This document shows positions 40,239 through 49,809 of a stretch of 64,000 nt of DNA, one piece after another (position 1 is the first letter of the stretch; each line of letters starts with the position of its first letter). The translations under genes and the position numbers were made by a program. Source of the stretch: Klebsiella sp. BIGb0138. GTDB lineage: Bacteria > Pseudomonadota > Gammaproteobacteria > Enterobacterales > Enterobacteriaceae. The stretch lies in assembly GCF_004342285.1 (NCBI RefSeq), contig NZ_SMCV01000004.1, positions 62,001-126,000 of the forward strand. The letters run 5' to 3'. The notes below the pieces were generated by a model. It made no database searches. It saw nothing but the letters and a program-made list of their open reading frames with translations, and was not told the origin of the DNA.

Positions 40239-41351
40239 ATGTTGATGAAAACGACTGCTTCCCGCTCCCCGTCGATGATGGGGAGCACTGGAATTACCCT
40301 CGACTCTCTGCGCGTTTCGTACCACGGCAACGTGGTGCTGAAGCCGCTGTCATTGACCATCGAACCCGGCGAAGTGCTGGCGCTGATTGGTCCCTCCGGT
40401 TCCGGCAAAACCACGGTACTGCGGGCGATTGCCGGGTTTGTACAGCCGGCGGGCGGGCGGATCCTGATTGGTGATACCGATGTTACCGGGCTGCCGCCGT
40501 ACAAGCGTGGTCTTGCCATGGTGGTACAAAACTATGCTCTGTTCCCGCATATGAAGGTGGAAGATAACGTCGCCTTTGGCCTGCGCGCGCAAAAGCAGCC
40601 GCAAGCGCTGATTGCTGACAGAGTGAACGAGGCGCTGAAGATTGTCGGGATGGCGGACTACGCCACGCGCTATCCACACCAGCTTTCCGGCGGTCAGCAG
40701 CAGCGCGTCGCCATCGCCAGGGCGATTGCCGTGCGTCCGCGGGTGCTGCTGCTCGACGAGCCGCTCTCGGCGCTGGATGCGCAAATACGCCATAACATGG
40801 TGGAGGAGATTGCCCGTCTTCACCGCGAGCTGCCGGAGCTGACCATTCTCTACGTCACCCACGATCAGACCGAAGCCCTGACCCTGGCGGACAAGATTGG
40901 CATCATGAAAGACGGCTCGCTGATTGCCCACGGCGAGACGCATCAGCTTTATCATTATCCGCCCAACCGCTTTAGCGCCGAATTCCTTGGGCGCGCCAAT
41001 ATTCTGCAGGCCACGGCGCTGACCGATAGCGCGGGTCCTGGGCTGGTCAGCGTCAGCTGCGGCGGTGGATTGATTCATGCTTTCAGTCAGGGTGGGCAGC
41101 ATGGCAATAATAAGCTGCTGTGTATCCGCCCACAGCATATGAGCCTGGCACCCCGCTCGGCGACCAGTAACCGGCTCAGCGCCACGCTGACCTCGGTGCG
41201 CTGGCAGGGGGACTTGACCCATCTGCTGTGTGATGTTGCGGGTGAGGCGGTACGTATGGTGATGACGCACGTCAACCCGCTGCCGCGCGCGGGCGACAGG
41301 CTGGCGCTGTACTTTGAACCGAACGACGCGGTACTGATTGAGGTATCATGA
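40239..41351 (+). CDS. phnT: 2-aminoethylphosphonate ABC transporter, ATP-binding protein
   Basis: ABC ATPase of 370 residues. Walker A is GPSGSGKTT, the Q-loop is VVQNYALFPHM, the signature is LSGGQQQRVAIARA, Walker B is VLLLDEPLSALD and the switch histidine is in THDQTEA. A C-terminal TOBE-type domain covers about 290-365. It starts 5 bases after phnS, and its stop overlaps the phnU start (ATGA). Confidence 0.95.
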   Translation: MLMKTTASRSPSMMGSTGITLDSLRVSYHGNVVLKPLSLTIEPGEVLALIGPSGSGKTTVLRAIAGFVQPAGGRILIGDTDVTGLPPYKRGLAMVVQNYALFPHMKVEDNVAFGLRAQKQPQALIADRVNEALKIVGMADYATRYPHQLSGGQQQRVAIARAIAVRPRVLLLDEPLSALDAQIRHNMVEEIARLHRELPELTILYVTHDQTEALTLADKIGIMKDGSLIAHGETHQLYHYPPNRFSAEFLGRANILQATALTDSAGPGLVSVSCGGGLIHAFSQGGQHGNNKLLCIRPQHMSLAPRSATSNRLSATLTSVRWQGDLTHLLCDVAGEAVRMVMTHVNPLPRAGDRLALYFEPNDAVLIEVS

Positions 41352-42211
41352 TGTCGCAGATGTTAACGCTTTCGCGCCCGGCGTTCAGCCTGCGCCCCTT
41401 CCTGTGGCTCCTGCTGCCGCTGCTGGTGCTGGCGAGCCTGTTTTTCTATCCGCTGCTGCTGATCGCCGAACAGGCGCTGCGCGATGCCAGCGGTCACCTG
41501 AGTCCCGAAACTTTCTGGCGGGTGATTGATTCCCGCCGTTTTATCAGCGCGTTGCTGAATACCTTACATATTGCGGTCTTTGCCACGCTCGGTTGCCTGG
41601 TTCTGGGCAGCGTCCTGGCGCTGATTCTGGTGTTTATTCCGTTTCCCGGCAGCCAGCTGATTAGCCGGGTGATTGATACTTTTATTGCTCTGCCGACCTT
41701 TCTGATCACGCTCGCCTTTACCTTTATTTATGGCTCTGCGGGGTTACTGAACGGCACGCTGATGTCGTTGTTGCATGTCGAACTGCCGCCGGTGGACTTC
41801 CTCTATTCCATCAACGGCGTGATTCTGGCGGAGATCACCGTTTTCACGCCGCTGGTGATGCGCCCGCTGATGGCCGGGCTGCGGCAGATTGATAAAAGCC
41901 AGCTGGAGGCGGCGAGCATTCTCGGGGCCCATCCGCTGCGGGTGATTGCCCAGGTGATCTTCCCGGCGGCGCTGCCGGCGCTGATGGCGGGCGGCAGCCT
42001 GTGCCTGCTGTTGACCACCAACGAGTTTGGGATCGTGCTGTTTATCGGCGCGAAAGGGGTGAATACCCTGCCGATGATGGTCTACAGCAAGGCCATTCTG
42101 GAGTCCGATTACAGCGTGGCCTGCACGATCGCGCTGATTAATATTCTGCTGTCGCTGGGGCTGTTTATGCTCTACCGGCTGGCCGCCGCGCGTACCGGCG
42201 TAAGGAGCTAA
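41348..42211 (+). CDS. phnU: 2-aminoethylphosphonate ABC transporter, permease PhnU
   Basis: Inner-membrane permease of 287 residues with about six helices. The EAA coupling loop is LEAASILGAHPLRVIAQVIF, which docks on PhnT. ATG codons at 41348 and 41351 are both possible. It pairs with PhnV to form the membrane channel. Confidence 0.93.
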   Translation: MMSQMLTLSRPAFSLRPFLWLLLPLLVLASLFFYPLLLIAEQALRDASGHLSPETFWRVIDSRRFISALLNTLHIAVFATLGCLVLGSVLALILVFIPFPGSQLISRVIDTFIALPTFLITLAFTFIYGSAGLLNGTLMSLLHVELPPVDFLYSINGVILAEITVFTPLVMRPLMAGLRQIDKSQLEAASILGAHPLRVIAQVIFPAALPALMAGGSLCLLLTTNEFGIVLFIGAKGVNTLPMMVYSKAILESDYSVACTIALINILLSLGLFMLYRLAAARTGVRS

Positions 42212-42213
42212 CG

Positions 42214-43011
42214 ATGTTAATCTGGTCGCGCAAAGGCCGTGCTGCGGCGGGAACCCTGGCGGTAGTGCTGTTTGCCGGGTTCTTCTTCCTGCCGCTGGCG
42301 GTGATTTTGATGTCCAGCCTTAGCCAGCAGTGGAACGGTCTGCTGCCGTCCGGGTTTACCTTCGGACACTTCGTAAATGCGTTTCGCGGCGCGGCCTGGG
42401 ATTCGCTGTTCTCAAGCCTGGTGGTGGGCTTTTGCGCCAGTCTGTTCGCCCTGCTATGCGGCATGTGGGCGGCGCTGTCTCTGCGTCAGTTCAGCGCCCG
42501 GTGGCAAAAATATCTCGGGCTGGCGTTCTATCTGCCCAGTGCGATTCCTTCCGTTTCCGTTGGGTTAGGCATACTGGTGGCCTTCAGCCAGGGACCATTG
42601 CAGATGAACGGCACCTTCTGGATTGTGCTGGCGGCGCACTTCGTGCTGATTTCGGCGTTCACGTTCAGCAATGTCTCCACCGGGCTGGCGCGTATTTCGC
42701 CGGATATTGAAAGCGTTGCCTCCAGCCTTGGCGCATCGCCGTGGTATCGTCTGCGTTACGTTACCTTACCGCTGATGACGCCGTGGATGATCTCCGCGCT
42801 GGCGTTGAGTTTGTCGCTGTCGATGGGCGAGCTGGGGGCCACGGTTATGATTTATCCGCCGGGCTGGACGACGCTGCCGGTGACGATTTTCAGTCTTACC
42901 GACCGCGGCAATATTGCCGACGGCTCGGCGCTGACCATCGTGCTGGTGGGTGTGACGCTGCTGCTGATGATTAAGCTTGAGCGTATCGCCCGCCGGATGA
43001 GCCCGAAATAA
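42214..43011 (+). CDS. phnV: 2-aminoethylphosphonate ABC transporter, permease PhnV
   Basis: Second permease of the transporter, 265 residues and about six helices. The EAA loop is IESVASSLGASPWYRLRYVT. It begins 2 bases after phnU and ends the phnRSTUV run. A strong terminator lies 75 bases downstream. Confidence 0.93.
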   Translation: MLIWSRKGRAAAGTLAVVLFAGFFFLPLAVILMSSLSQQWNGLLPSGFTFGHFVNAFRGAAWDSLFSSLVVGFCASLFALLCGMWAALSLRQFSARWQKYLGLAFYLPSAIPSVSVGLGILVAFSQGPLQMNGTFWIVLAAHFVLISAFTFSNVSTGLARISPDIESVASSLGASPWYRLRYVTLPLMTPWMISALALSLSLSMGELGATVMIYPPGWTTLPVTIFSLTDRGNIADGSALTIVLVGVTLLLMIKLERIARRMSPK

Positions 43012-43086
43012 CGTCATCCCCGGCGGCGGCATGCTGCGCGGAGAGCTTATTATTCCGTAGGGCGCAATTCGCTCTTTGACCCCTGG

Positions 43087-43114
43087 CCCGCGGCCTCTGC
43101 GCCGCGGGTTTTTT
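43087..43114 (+). terminator. Terminator after phnV
   Basis: Perfect 8-bp stem CCCGCGGC / GCCGCGGG (43087-43094, 43101-43108) with a 6-base loop and six T residues. The remaining bases up to galT at 43281 hold no gene and presumably its promoter. Confidence 0.93.
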
Positions 43115-43280
43115 ATGCCTGATGTTTTGCTGCCCACCTCACAATATAAACAGAACTCATACCTGCCGTCGGTTTTTTGAACCGGACAGCGCCCGGTGAC
43201 TGCCTTAAGTTGAATAGCAAAGTTCGCCATAAAAAACACAAACCAGAACATTCGTACCGCCTGCTTAAGGAAGTCACCCT

Positions 43281-44654
43281 ATGAATCACTCTCGTGTAGT
43301 CGATGTGAAGTCGTGGATCGATGCCCGACCGATCTCACGTTTTCAGTGGAACGTCCTGCTGCTGTGTTTTGTCATCATTATGCTTGATGGCTATGACGCG
43401 GCGGTGATGGGTTTTATCGCCCCGGCTCTGATTGAAGACTGGGGCATCAGCCGGGCAGAAATGGGGCCGATCCTCGGGGCCGCCATGTTTGGCGTGGCCA
43501 TCGGCGCGCTGGTTGCCGGGCCGCTTTCCGATCGCTACGGTCGCAAGCGTATTTTACTGTGGTCGGTGGCCTTTTTTGCTCTCTTCAGCCTTGCCGCCGC
43601 GCTGGCGCAGAGCCCGTCACAGCTGGCGCTGATGCGCTTTCTTACCGGGATGGGGCTGGGAGCGGTGATGCCAAACTGTGTGACGCTGGTGGCGGAATAT
43701 ATGCCCGAACGTCGTAAGGGATTGATGATCACACTGATGTACAGCGGCTTTAACGTCGGCTCCGGGCTGGGGGGCTTTATCGCCGCGGGTCTGCTGTCGC
43801 ATTACAGCTGGCATTCGGCGCTGATCTTCGGCGGCGTACTGCCGCTGGTGGTGCTGCCATTCATGGTCGTCATGCTGCCGGAGTTGGCCATGAATATGGT
43901 GGCGCGTCGCTTACCGGGTGCGCATATTGCCCGGGTCCTCAACCGTCTGGGCGGCAGCTTCGATAGCAGCACCGTCTTTCAGCTCAATGCGCCGCAAATT
44001 TCACGGCGTAGTAAGGTAGCGCAGCTGTTCCGCAACGGCTATGCGCGCGGCACGCTCGCCCTGTGGCTGACCTATTTTATGGGGCTGTTTGTGATTTATC
44101 TGCTCAACGGCTGGCTGCCCACTATTTTACGTTCTGGTGGATTGTCGTTGCCGCAGGCGGCGATTATCACCGGCCTGTTCCAGCTGGGCGGCCCGCTGGG
44201 GGGCATCCTTGTCGGCTATCTGATGGACCGCGGCTCGGCAAAAGCGGTGATTGCAGTGACCTATTTCCTCGGCTGTATGTGCCTGTTAACGCAAGGATTG
44301 ATGGACTTCGGTTCGGCGGCCCTGGCGGTGCTGATCTTTATCAGCGGTATGTGCATCAACGGCGCGCAGAATGGCCTGCAGGCATACTCTCCGGCCTACT
44401 ATCAAACTGAAATTCGCGCCACCGGCGTTAGCTGGATGCACGGCATTGGCCGTAGCGGAGCGATACTTAGCTCTACCCTGGGTGGCGTGATTATGCTCGC
44501 CGTACCGGGCCACTCTTCAATATTTTTGGTGCTGGCGCTGCCGGCCTGCCTGGCCGGGGGCGCGATTTTACTGCACCGTATGAACCACCACCCTAAGCCT
44601 CGGGAAACAGAGGCGGATCTGAGCGCGCTGTCGCAAACGTTGCATAACCGATAA
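43281..44654 (+). CDS. galT: MFS gallate transporter (GalT type)
   Basis: Aromatic acid:proton symporter of 457 residues with 12 helices. The diagnostic first-helix motif is IIMLDGYDAAVMGFIAPALI, with the DGYD aspartate typical of PcaK/GalT carriers, and motif A is GPLSDRYGRKRILLWS. AAGGAAG precedes the ATG. It lies 13 bases upstream of the gallate dioxygenase gene, so gallate is the likely substrate, although a related hydroxybenzoate is possible. Confidence 0.88.
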   Translation: MNHSRVVDVKSWIDARPISRFQWNVLLLCFVIIMLDGYDAAVMGFIAPALIEDWGISRAEMGPILGAAMFGVAIGALVAGPLSDRYGRKRILLWSVAFFALFSLAAALAQSPSQLALMRFLTGMGLGAVMPNCVTLVAEYMPERRKGLMITLMYSGFNVGSGLGGFIAAGLLSHYSWHSALIFGGVLPLVVLPFMVVMLPELAMNMVARRLPGAHIARVLNRLGGSFDSSTVFQLNAPQISRRSKVAQLFRNGYARGTLALWLTYFMGLFVIYLLNGWLPTILRSGGLSLPQAAIITGLFQLGGPLGGILVGYLMDRGSAKAVIAVTYFLGCMCLLTQGLMDFGSAALAVLIFISGMCINGAQNGLQAYSPAYYQTEIRATGVSWMHGIGRSGAILSSTLGGVIMLAVPGHSSIFLVLALPACLAGGAILLHRMNHHPKPRETEADLSALSQTLHNR

Positions 44655-44667
44655 GTGGAGTTACCTT

Positions 44668-45930
44668 ATGGCCAGAATACTCGGCGGGATCGCCGTTTCT
44701 CATACCCCGACCATCGGCTTTGCCGTCGATCATCACAAACAGCAGGAAGCGGCATGGGCACCTATTTTCCAGAGCTTTGAGCCGCTGCAGATCTGGCTTG
44801 ATGAGAAAAAACCGGATGCGCTAGTCTATATCTTCAATGACCATGTGACCGCCTTTTTCTTCGATCACTACTCGACGTTTACGCTCGGGATTGATAACGA
44901 ATACGCTGTGGCAGATGAAGGGGGAGGCCCGCGCGATCTGCCGCCGGTAAAAGGCGATGCGGCGCTCTCCAGGCATATCGGCGCGAGCCTGATGGCGGAC
45001 GAGTTTGATATGTCGTTCTTTATGGACAAAAAGCTCGACCACGGCCTGTTCTCTCCGCTCTCGGCGCTGCTGCCGTGGCAGCAGGAAACGGGATGGCCGA
45101 CGCGGGTGATCCCGTTGCAAATCGGCGTGTTGCAATTCCCGGTGCCCAGCGCCCGGCGCTGCTACAAGCTTGGCCAGGCGCTGCGCCGGGCGATTGAAAG
45201 TTACCCGGAAGATATCAACGTGGCGATCGTCGCGACCGGGGGCCTGTCGCATCAGGTGCATGGCGAGCGCTGTGGTTTCAACAATCCACAATGGGACGCG
45301 CAGTTCGTTGATATGCTGGTTAATGATCCGGAAAAGCTGGCTGAAATGACGCTTGGCGAGTACGCCACGCTTGGGGGGATGGAAGGGTCTGAAGTGATTA
45401 TGTGGCTGGTCATGCGCGGCGCGCTGTCGGCTAACGTGACTGAAGCCTGGCGTGACTACTACCTGCCGTCAATGACCGGCATCGCCACCCTGATTCTGGA
45501 AAATAATGCCCGCACTCCGCCGGTGGATACCCTCAGTCGCCATCGTCAGCATATGGCACAGCAGCTGGCTGGCGTGGAAAAGCTGCCGGGGACCTATCCG
45601 TTCACCCATGAGCGTAGCCTGAATAGCCTGCGGTTGAACAGTTTCCTGCACCAGCTGATTCAACCCGCCTGGCGCGAGCGTTTTCTCAAGCAACCGCAGG
45701 CGCTATACGCCGAAGCGGGGCTGAGCGAAGAGGAGCAACGTCTGCTCGACGCGCGCGACTGGCGCGGGTTGATTCAGTACGGCGCCAGCTTTTTCCTGCT
45801 GGAGAAAATGGGGGCGGTGGTGGGCGTATCTAACCTGGATATCTACGCCGCCATGCGCGGACAGACGCTGGAAGAGTTCCAGAAAACGCGAAATCAGCAG
45901 GTGACTTACTCGGTGGCCGGAACCCGTTGA
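44668..45930 (+). CDS. galA: Gallate dioxygenase
   Basis: Extradiol ring-cleavage enzyme of 420 residues that converts gallate to 4-oxalomesaconate with Fe(II). The N-terminal LigB-type catalytic domain (about 1-280) starts ARILGGIAVSHTPTIGFAVD, with iron-ligand histidines around SHTP and DHVT. The C-terminal LigA-like domain (about 300-410) is fused, as in P. putida GalA. GGAG precedes the ATG. Its end overlaps the convergent regulator gene by 25 bases. Confidence 0.93.
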   Translation: MARILGGIAVSHTPTIGFAVDHHKQQEAAWAPIFQSFEPLQIWLDEKKPDALVYIFNDHVTAFFFDHYSTFTLGIDNEYAVADEGGGPRDLPPVKGDAALSRHIGASLMADEFDMSFFMDKKLDHGLFSPLSALLPWQQETGWPTRVIPLQIGVLQFPVPSARRCYKLGQALRRAIESYPEDINVAIVATGGLSHQVHGERCGFNNPQWDAQFVDMLVNDPEKLAEMTLGEYATLGGMEGSEVIMWLVMRGALSANVTEAWRDYYLPSMTGIATLILENNARTPPVDTLSRHRQHMAQQLAGVEKLPGTYPFTHERSLNSLRLNSFLHQLIQPAWRERFLKQPQALYAEAGLSEEEQRLLDARDWRGLIQYGASFFLLEKMGAVVGVSNLDIYAAMRGQTLEEFQKTRNQQVTYSVAGTR

Positions 45931-47111
45931 CCTTGCGCGACCTGCTGCTGGATAAAGCTGAGTAGCGCCTGGGTCGCCGGCGACGGCAAACTTCCCGCGC
46001 GGAAGGTGAGCCCGATGCGGCGGGTGGTATCCGGCAGCTGCACCGGCAGTACGGTCAGCAGGCCATTGTCGATTTCGAAACACATCTGGCTGGCGGAAAC
46101 TGCCGCCAGCATATCAGAGTCGCGTAGCAGGCCGCGCACCATCGCCGCATCTCCTGTCTCCACGGTTGGCTGCGGCAAAGGTAATCCCAATGTCAGAAAC
46201 GCCCGCTCCAGCAGGCGTCGTGCCGGAGCATTCGAGCGCGGCAGTACCCATTGCGCGGCCGCTAGCTGACTCAGTGGATTGGGGTGGCGAAGCAGCGGGT
46301 GCTCATTGCGCAGAAGAATCAACATCTCTTCCTCAAACAGCGCCTCGCAGCTCAGGTCGGGCAGCTCTTCATCCTGACGCAGCGCGCCGATAATAAAATC
46401 GATATGTCCCGCGCGCATGTCGGAAACCAGCGACTCATATGGACTTTCGTTGGTCATCACCATAATCCCCGGATGATGCGCCAGAAAGGCGCGAATCGCC
46501 GCAGGCAGTAGCCGGGTACGGCTGAGCGGCAGGGCGCCGATGCGTACGCTACCCTCAAGCACCCCCCGACGGGCGGCAAGATCGCTCCAGATATTCTCCA
46601 GCTCGTTGAGTGCCCGGCTGATGGGCGGGTACAGCAGATCTGCTGCTGGTGTCGGCCGGACGCCTTCCGGTGTCCGGCGAAACAGGGCGGAATCGGCGCC
46701 TTTTTCCAGAATTTTCAGCGCTGCGCTGACCGCCGGCTGGGTGATACCCAGCTGCGTGGCGACGGTCTGCGTGTGGTTGACATGGTAGAGCTGCAGGAAG
46801 ATCTCCAGCCGCCGGGTATTAAACAGCCAGCCGGCGTCCGGCAGCGCAGATGAGGCGCGGGCTTTCAGCTTGTGCAACAGGGCGGGAATCGCCTGTAAAT
46901 CACCGATCGCGCGCAGGGCGCGCGGCAGAATACATTTACCGTACTCTGTCGCCACCATCCCGCTGTAGTGGCGCTCGAATAGCGTCACGTTCAGCGCCGC
47001 TTCCAGATCGCGGATTGCCCGGGTGATCGCCGACTGTGTACGAAATAAATCATCAGCGGCACGCGAGACGCTGCCGCGCTGAGCGACCTGGCAGAAGAAA
47101 CGTAGCTGCAT
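45906..47111 (-). CDS. galR: LysR-type regulator of gallate genes (GalR), with two HTH domains
   Basis: Regulator of 401 residues, longer than the usual 300. Two LysR helix-turn-helix domains lie in tandem: residues 1-58 (FFCQVAQRGSVSRAADDLFR) and 99-155 (LEIFLQLYHVNHTQTVATQL). An effector domain follows at about 170-395. Start 47111 (MQLRFF) is chosen because LysR proteins begin this way; the frame extends 12 residues to 47147. It lies between galTA and galBCD and is expected to activate both in response to gallate or a pathway intermediate. Confidence 0.85.
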   Translation of the reverse strand: MQLRFFCQVAQRGSVSRAADDLFRTQSAITRAIRDLEAALNVTLFERHYSGMVATEYGKCILPRALRAIGDLQAIPALLHKLKARASSALPDAGWLFNTRRLEIFLQLYHVNHTQTVATQLGITQPAVSAALKILEKGADSALFRRTPEGVRPTPAADLLYPPISRALNELENIWSDLAARRGVLEGSVRIGALPLSRTRLLPAAIRAFLAHHPGIMVMTNESPYESLVSDMRAGHIDFIIGALRQDEELPDLSCEALFEEEMLILLRNEHPLLRHPNPLSQLAAAQWVLPRSNAPARRLLERAFLTLGLPLPQPTVETGDAAMVRGLLRDSDMLAAVSASQMCFEIDNGLLTVLPVQLPDTTRRIGLTFRAGSLPSPATQALLSFIQQQVAQGQRVPATE

Positions 47112-47164
47112 GATATTTATCGTCTTATCGTATTTTCTCTTCAACATTCTGTACCAGGCGCCAG

Positions 47165-47184
47165 GTTGTGAGCTTTCCTACAAC
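47165..47184. promoter_or_regulatory. Candidate GalR binding site
   Basis: GTTGT-N10-ACAAC inverted repeat in the galR-galB gap, fitting the T-N11-A type of LysR operator. It lies 54 bases upstream of the galR start and 91 bases from galB. Confidence 0.5.
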
Positions 47185-47274
47185 ATAAATAAAAATCATA
47201 GCCTTCGCAAGTTAACGAATTACCCGCGGACCCCGGGACATGACAAGCTGAAAAAAACAACAGAGGAAGCCATC

Positions 47275-48015
47275 ATGTCTCATCCGCATAGCGAAAAAAG
47301 TGCCCTTGTCGTCAGCGCCCACTCCGCCGATTTCGTCTGGCGCGCTGGCGGGGCGATTGCCCTGCACGCCAGCCAGGGCTACCAGGTCCATATTGTCTGC
47401 CTGTCGTTCGGCGAGCGTGGCGAATCGGCCAAATTGTGGCGCAAAGGCAATATGACCGAAGAGACGGTGAAGCAGATCCGCCAGCAAGAGGCGCAGGCCG
47501 CCGCCGATATCCTCGGCGCCAGCGTCGAGTTTTTTGATATCGGCGATTATCCTCTGCGCGCCGATCAAGAGACGCTGTTCCGCCTGGCCGATGTGTATCG
47601 TCGCGTGCAGCCGCACTTTGTCCTGACTCACTCGCTGCAGGACCCTTACAACTACGACCATCCGATGGCCTCTAACCTGGCCCAGGAAGCGCGCATCATT
47701 GCCCAGGCGGAAGGCTATCGTCCCGGCGAAAAGATCGTCGCCGCGCCGCCGGTTTACTGCTTTGAACCACACCAGCCGGAACAGTGCCACTGGCAGCCGG
47801 ATGTCTTGCTGGATATCACCAGCGTGTGGGAAAAAAAATATCAGGCTATTCAGTGTATGCAGGGCCAGGAGCATCTCTGGGAGTACTACACCCGGGTTGC
47901 GCTGCAGCGCGGCGTGCAGGCGAAACGCAATATCGGCATCACCGCCGCCCGCGATATCGTTCACGGTGAAGCATATCAGAGCATCTTCCCTCGGGTGACG
48001 GAGAATCTGGCATGA
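47275..48015 (+). CDS. galB: 4-oxalomesaconate hydratase (GalB)
   Basis: Zinc-dependent PIG-L/LmbE-fold hydratase of 246 residues that adds water to the oxalomesaconate enol to give 4-carboxy-4-hydroxy-2-oxoadipate. The N-terminal ALVVSAHSADFVWRAGGAIA replaces the usual AHPDD with AHSAD, as seen in the GalB group. GAGGAAG precedes the ATG at 47275; the frame is open back to 47110 without family-like sequence. Its stop overlaps galC (ATGA). Confidence 0.9.
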   Translation: MSHPHSEKSALVVSAHSADFVWRAGGAIALHASQGYQVHIVCLSFGERGESAKLWRKGNMTEETVKQIRQQEAQAAADILGASVEFFDIGDYPLRADQETLFRLADVYRRVQPHFVLTHSLQDPYNYDHPMASNLAQEARIIAQAEGYRPGEKIVAAPPVYCFEPHQPEQCHWQPDVLLDITSVWEKKYQAIQCMQGQEHLWEYYTRVALQRGVQAKRNIGITAARDIVHGEAYQSIFPRVTENLA

Positions 48016-48725
48016 AGCTATTGAATAAAAAAGGCATTGTTATCCGTAATCTGCCGCGCCTCGACGCGGCGACGTTACAGCAGTTTGCAACAGCTGGGGT
48101 GGCAACGATTCATGAAGCGCACGATCGGCAGGGGTTGATGGCTCCAGCCATTCGCCCGATTCAGCAGGGCGTCAGCCGGGCGGGGAACGCCGTCACGGTG
48201 CTGGTGACGCCGGGCGACAACTGGATGTTCCACGTGGCGGTCGAGCAGTGTCGCGCGGGGGATATTCTGGTCGTGGCCCCGACCTCGCCCTGCGGCGATG
48301 GCTTCTTCGGTGACCTGCTGGCAACGTCGCTGCAATCACGGGGCGTGATCGGCCTGGTGGGCGATATCGGGATCCGCGACTCGCATACCCTGCGAGAAAT
48401 GGGCTTTGCCGTGTGGTCGCGCCAGGTCTATGCCCAGGGGACGGTGAAAGAGACGTTGGGATCGGTCAACGTCCCGGTAGTCTGCGCCGGGCAGCTGGTT
48501 ACCCCCGGCGATGTGGTGGTGGCGGATGACGACGGCGTCGTGGTCGTACCGTATGCACAAGCCCGCGCGGTGCTGGCAAAGGCGGAAACCCGAATGGCTA
48601 ATGAAATGGCAAAGCGCGATCGGCTGCGCGATGGCGAGCTGGGGCTGGATATTTACGCCATGCGTCCGCGTCTGGCGGAAAAGGGGCTGCGTTATTACGA
48701 CAATGCGGACGATGTGGAGGGCTAA
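48012..48725 (+). CDS. galC: 4-carboxy-4-hydroxy-2-oxoadipate aldolase (GalC)
   Basis: RraA-fold class II aldolase of 237 residues that cleaves the hydrated intermediate to pyruvate and oxaloacetate. Motifs are GVATIHEAHDRQGLMAPAIR, GDNWMFHVAVEQCRAGDILV, the conserved GDLLATSLQSRGVIGLVGDIGIRD region with the metal-binding arginine-aspartate, and ADDDGVVVVP. It is coupled to galB by overlap; galD begins one base after its stop. Confidence 0.92.
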   Translation: MKLLNKKGIVIRNLPRLDAATLQQFATAGVATIHEAHDRQGLMAPAIRPIQQGVSRAGNAVTVLVTPGDNWMFHVAVEQCRAGDILVVAPTSPCGDGFFGDLLATSLQSRGVIGLVGDIGIRDSHTLREMGFAVWSRQVYAQGTVKETLGSVNVPVVCAGQLVTPGDVVVADDDGVVVVPYAQARAVLAKAETRMANEMAKRDRLRDGELGLDIYAMRPRLAEKGLRYYDNADDVEG

Positions 48726-48726
48726 G

Positions 48727-49809
48727 ATGGCGCAACGCAAGATACCCTGCCTGCTGATGCGCGGCGGTACCTCGAAAGCCGCCTGTTTTCTGGCGGACGA
48801 TCTGCCGTCAGACCCCGTGCAGCGCGATGCGGTGCTGCTGGCGGCGATGGGCTCGCCGGACGTCAGACAGATTGATGGCATCGGCGGCGGCGATCCGCTG
48901 ACCAGCAAAGTGGCGATTATCCGCCGCTCCGCGCGACCAGACGCTGACGTCGATTACCTGTTTGCTCAGGTTAACGTCGATAGCGCAGTGGTCGACTACG
49001 GGCAGAACTGCGGCAATATTCTCGCCGCCGTTGGGCCGTTCGCGATTGAACGCGGCCTGGTGGCCCACGCGGCGCCGCTGACCCAGGTGCGAATCTTTAT
49101 GGAAAACACCGGTCAGACGGCCATCGCTGAGGTGCCTTGCGATGAAGACGGCGTGGAGTATGCGGGCGGGACGCGCATTGACGGGGTACCGGGATATGCC
49201 AGCCAAATCGTACTGAATTTTCTTGATGTCGCAGGTTCCAGCTGCGGCGCGCTGCTGCCAACCGGGAGCGCCATTGACCGCTTCGACGGTATCGAGGTGA
49301 CCTGCATCGATAACGGGATGCCGGTGATTTTGTTGCGCGCCCGCGACCTTGGGCGAAGCGGCTATGAAACCCGCGAACAGCTGGATAGCGACAGCGAGCT
49401 GAAACAGCGGCTGGAGTCGATACGCCTGCAGGCCGGCCCACGAATGAATCTGGGTGATGTTGCCCGGCGTACGGTACCGAAAATGACCCTGATCGCCGAG
49501 CCGCGCGACGGCGGCGCGATTGCCAGCCGGACCTTTATCCCTCACCGCTGCCACGCGTCGATTGGCGTATTTGGCGCAGTCAGCGTCGCCAGCGCCTGCC
49601 TGATCCCCGGTTCGGTCGCCGAGGGGCTGGCGCGGGTGGGCGACAATCCGCTTATCAGCGTTGAGCACCCCAGCGGCGAGTTCAGCGTTGCCCTGCGGCG
49701 CAGCGCGCAGGGTGAACTGGCGGGCTGCGGTCTGCTGCGTACCGCCCGCCTGCTGTTTTCCGGCGAAGTCTGCATTCCGGCCAGGGTCTGGCCGCGTAAG
49801 GAGCAATGA
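48727..49809 (+). CDS. galD: 4-oxalomesaconate tautomerase (GalD)
   Basis: PrpF-family isomerase of 360 residues that converts the keto form of 4-oxalomesaconate to the enol used by GalB. RKIPCLLMRGGTSKAACFLA and GIGGGDPLTSKVAI are PrpF/GalD signatures, and the length is close to P. putida GalD. GGAGG lies in the end of galC before the ATG at 48727. Its stop overlaps the next start region. Confidence 0.92.
   Translation: MAQRKIPCLLMRGGTSKAACFLADDLPSDPVQRDAVLLAAMGSPDVRQIDGIGGGDPLTSKVAIIRRSARPDADVDYLFAQVNVDSAVVDYGQNCGNILAAVGPFAIERGLVAHAAPLTQVRIFMENTGQTAIAEVPCDEDGVEYAGGTRIDGVPGYASQIVLNFLDVAGSSCGALLPTGSAIDRFDGIEVTCIDNGMPVILLRARDLGRSGYETREQLDSDSELKQRLESIRLQAGPRMNLGDVARRTVPKMTLIAEPRDGGAIASRTFIPHRCHASIGVFGAVSVASACLIPGSVAEGLARVGDNPLISVEHPSGEFSVALRRSAQGELAGCGLLRTARLLFSGEVCIPARVWPRKEQ

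Noticed and set aside
40350-41270. 306-codon minus-strand frame opposite phnT
   Set aside because: phnT shows all ABC ATPase motifs; the opposite frame shows none.
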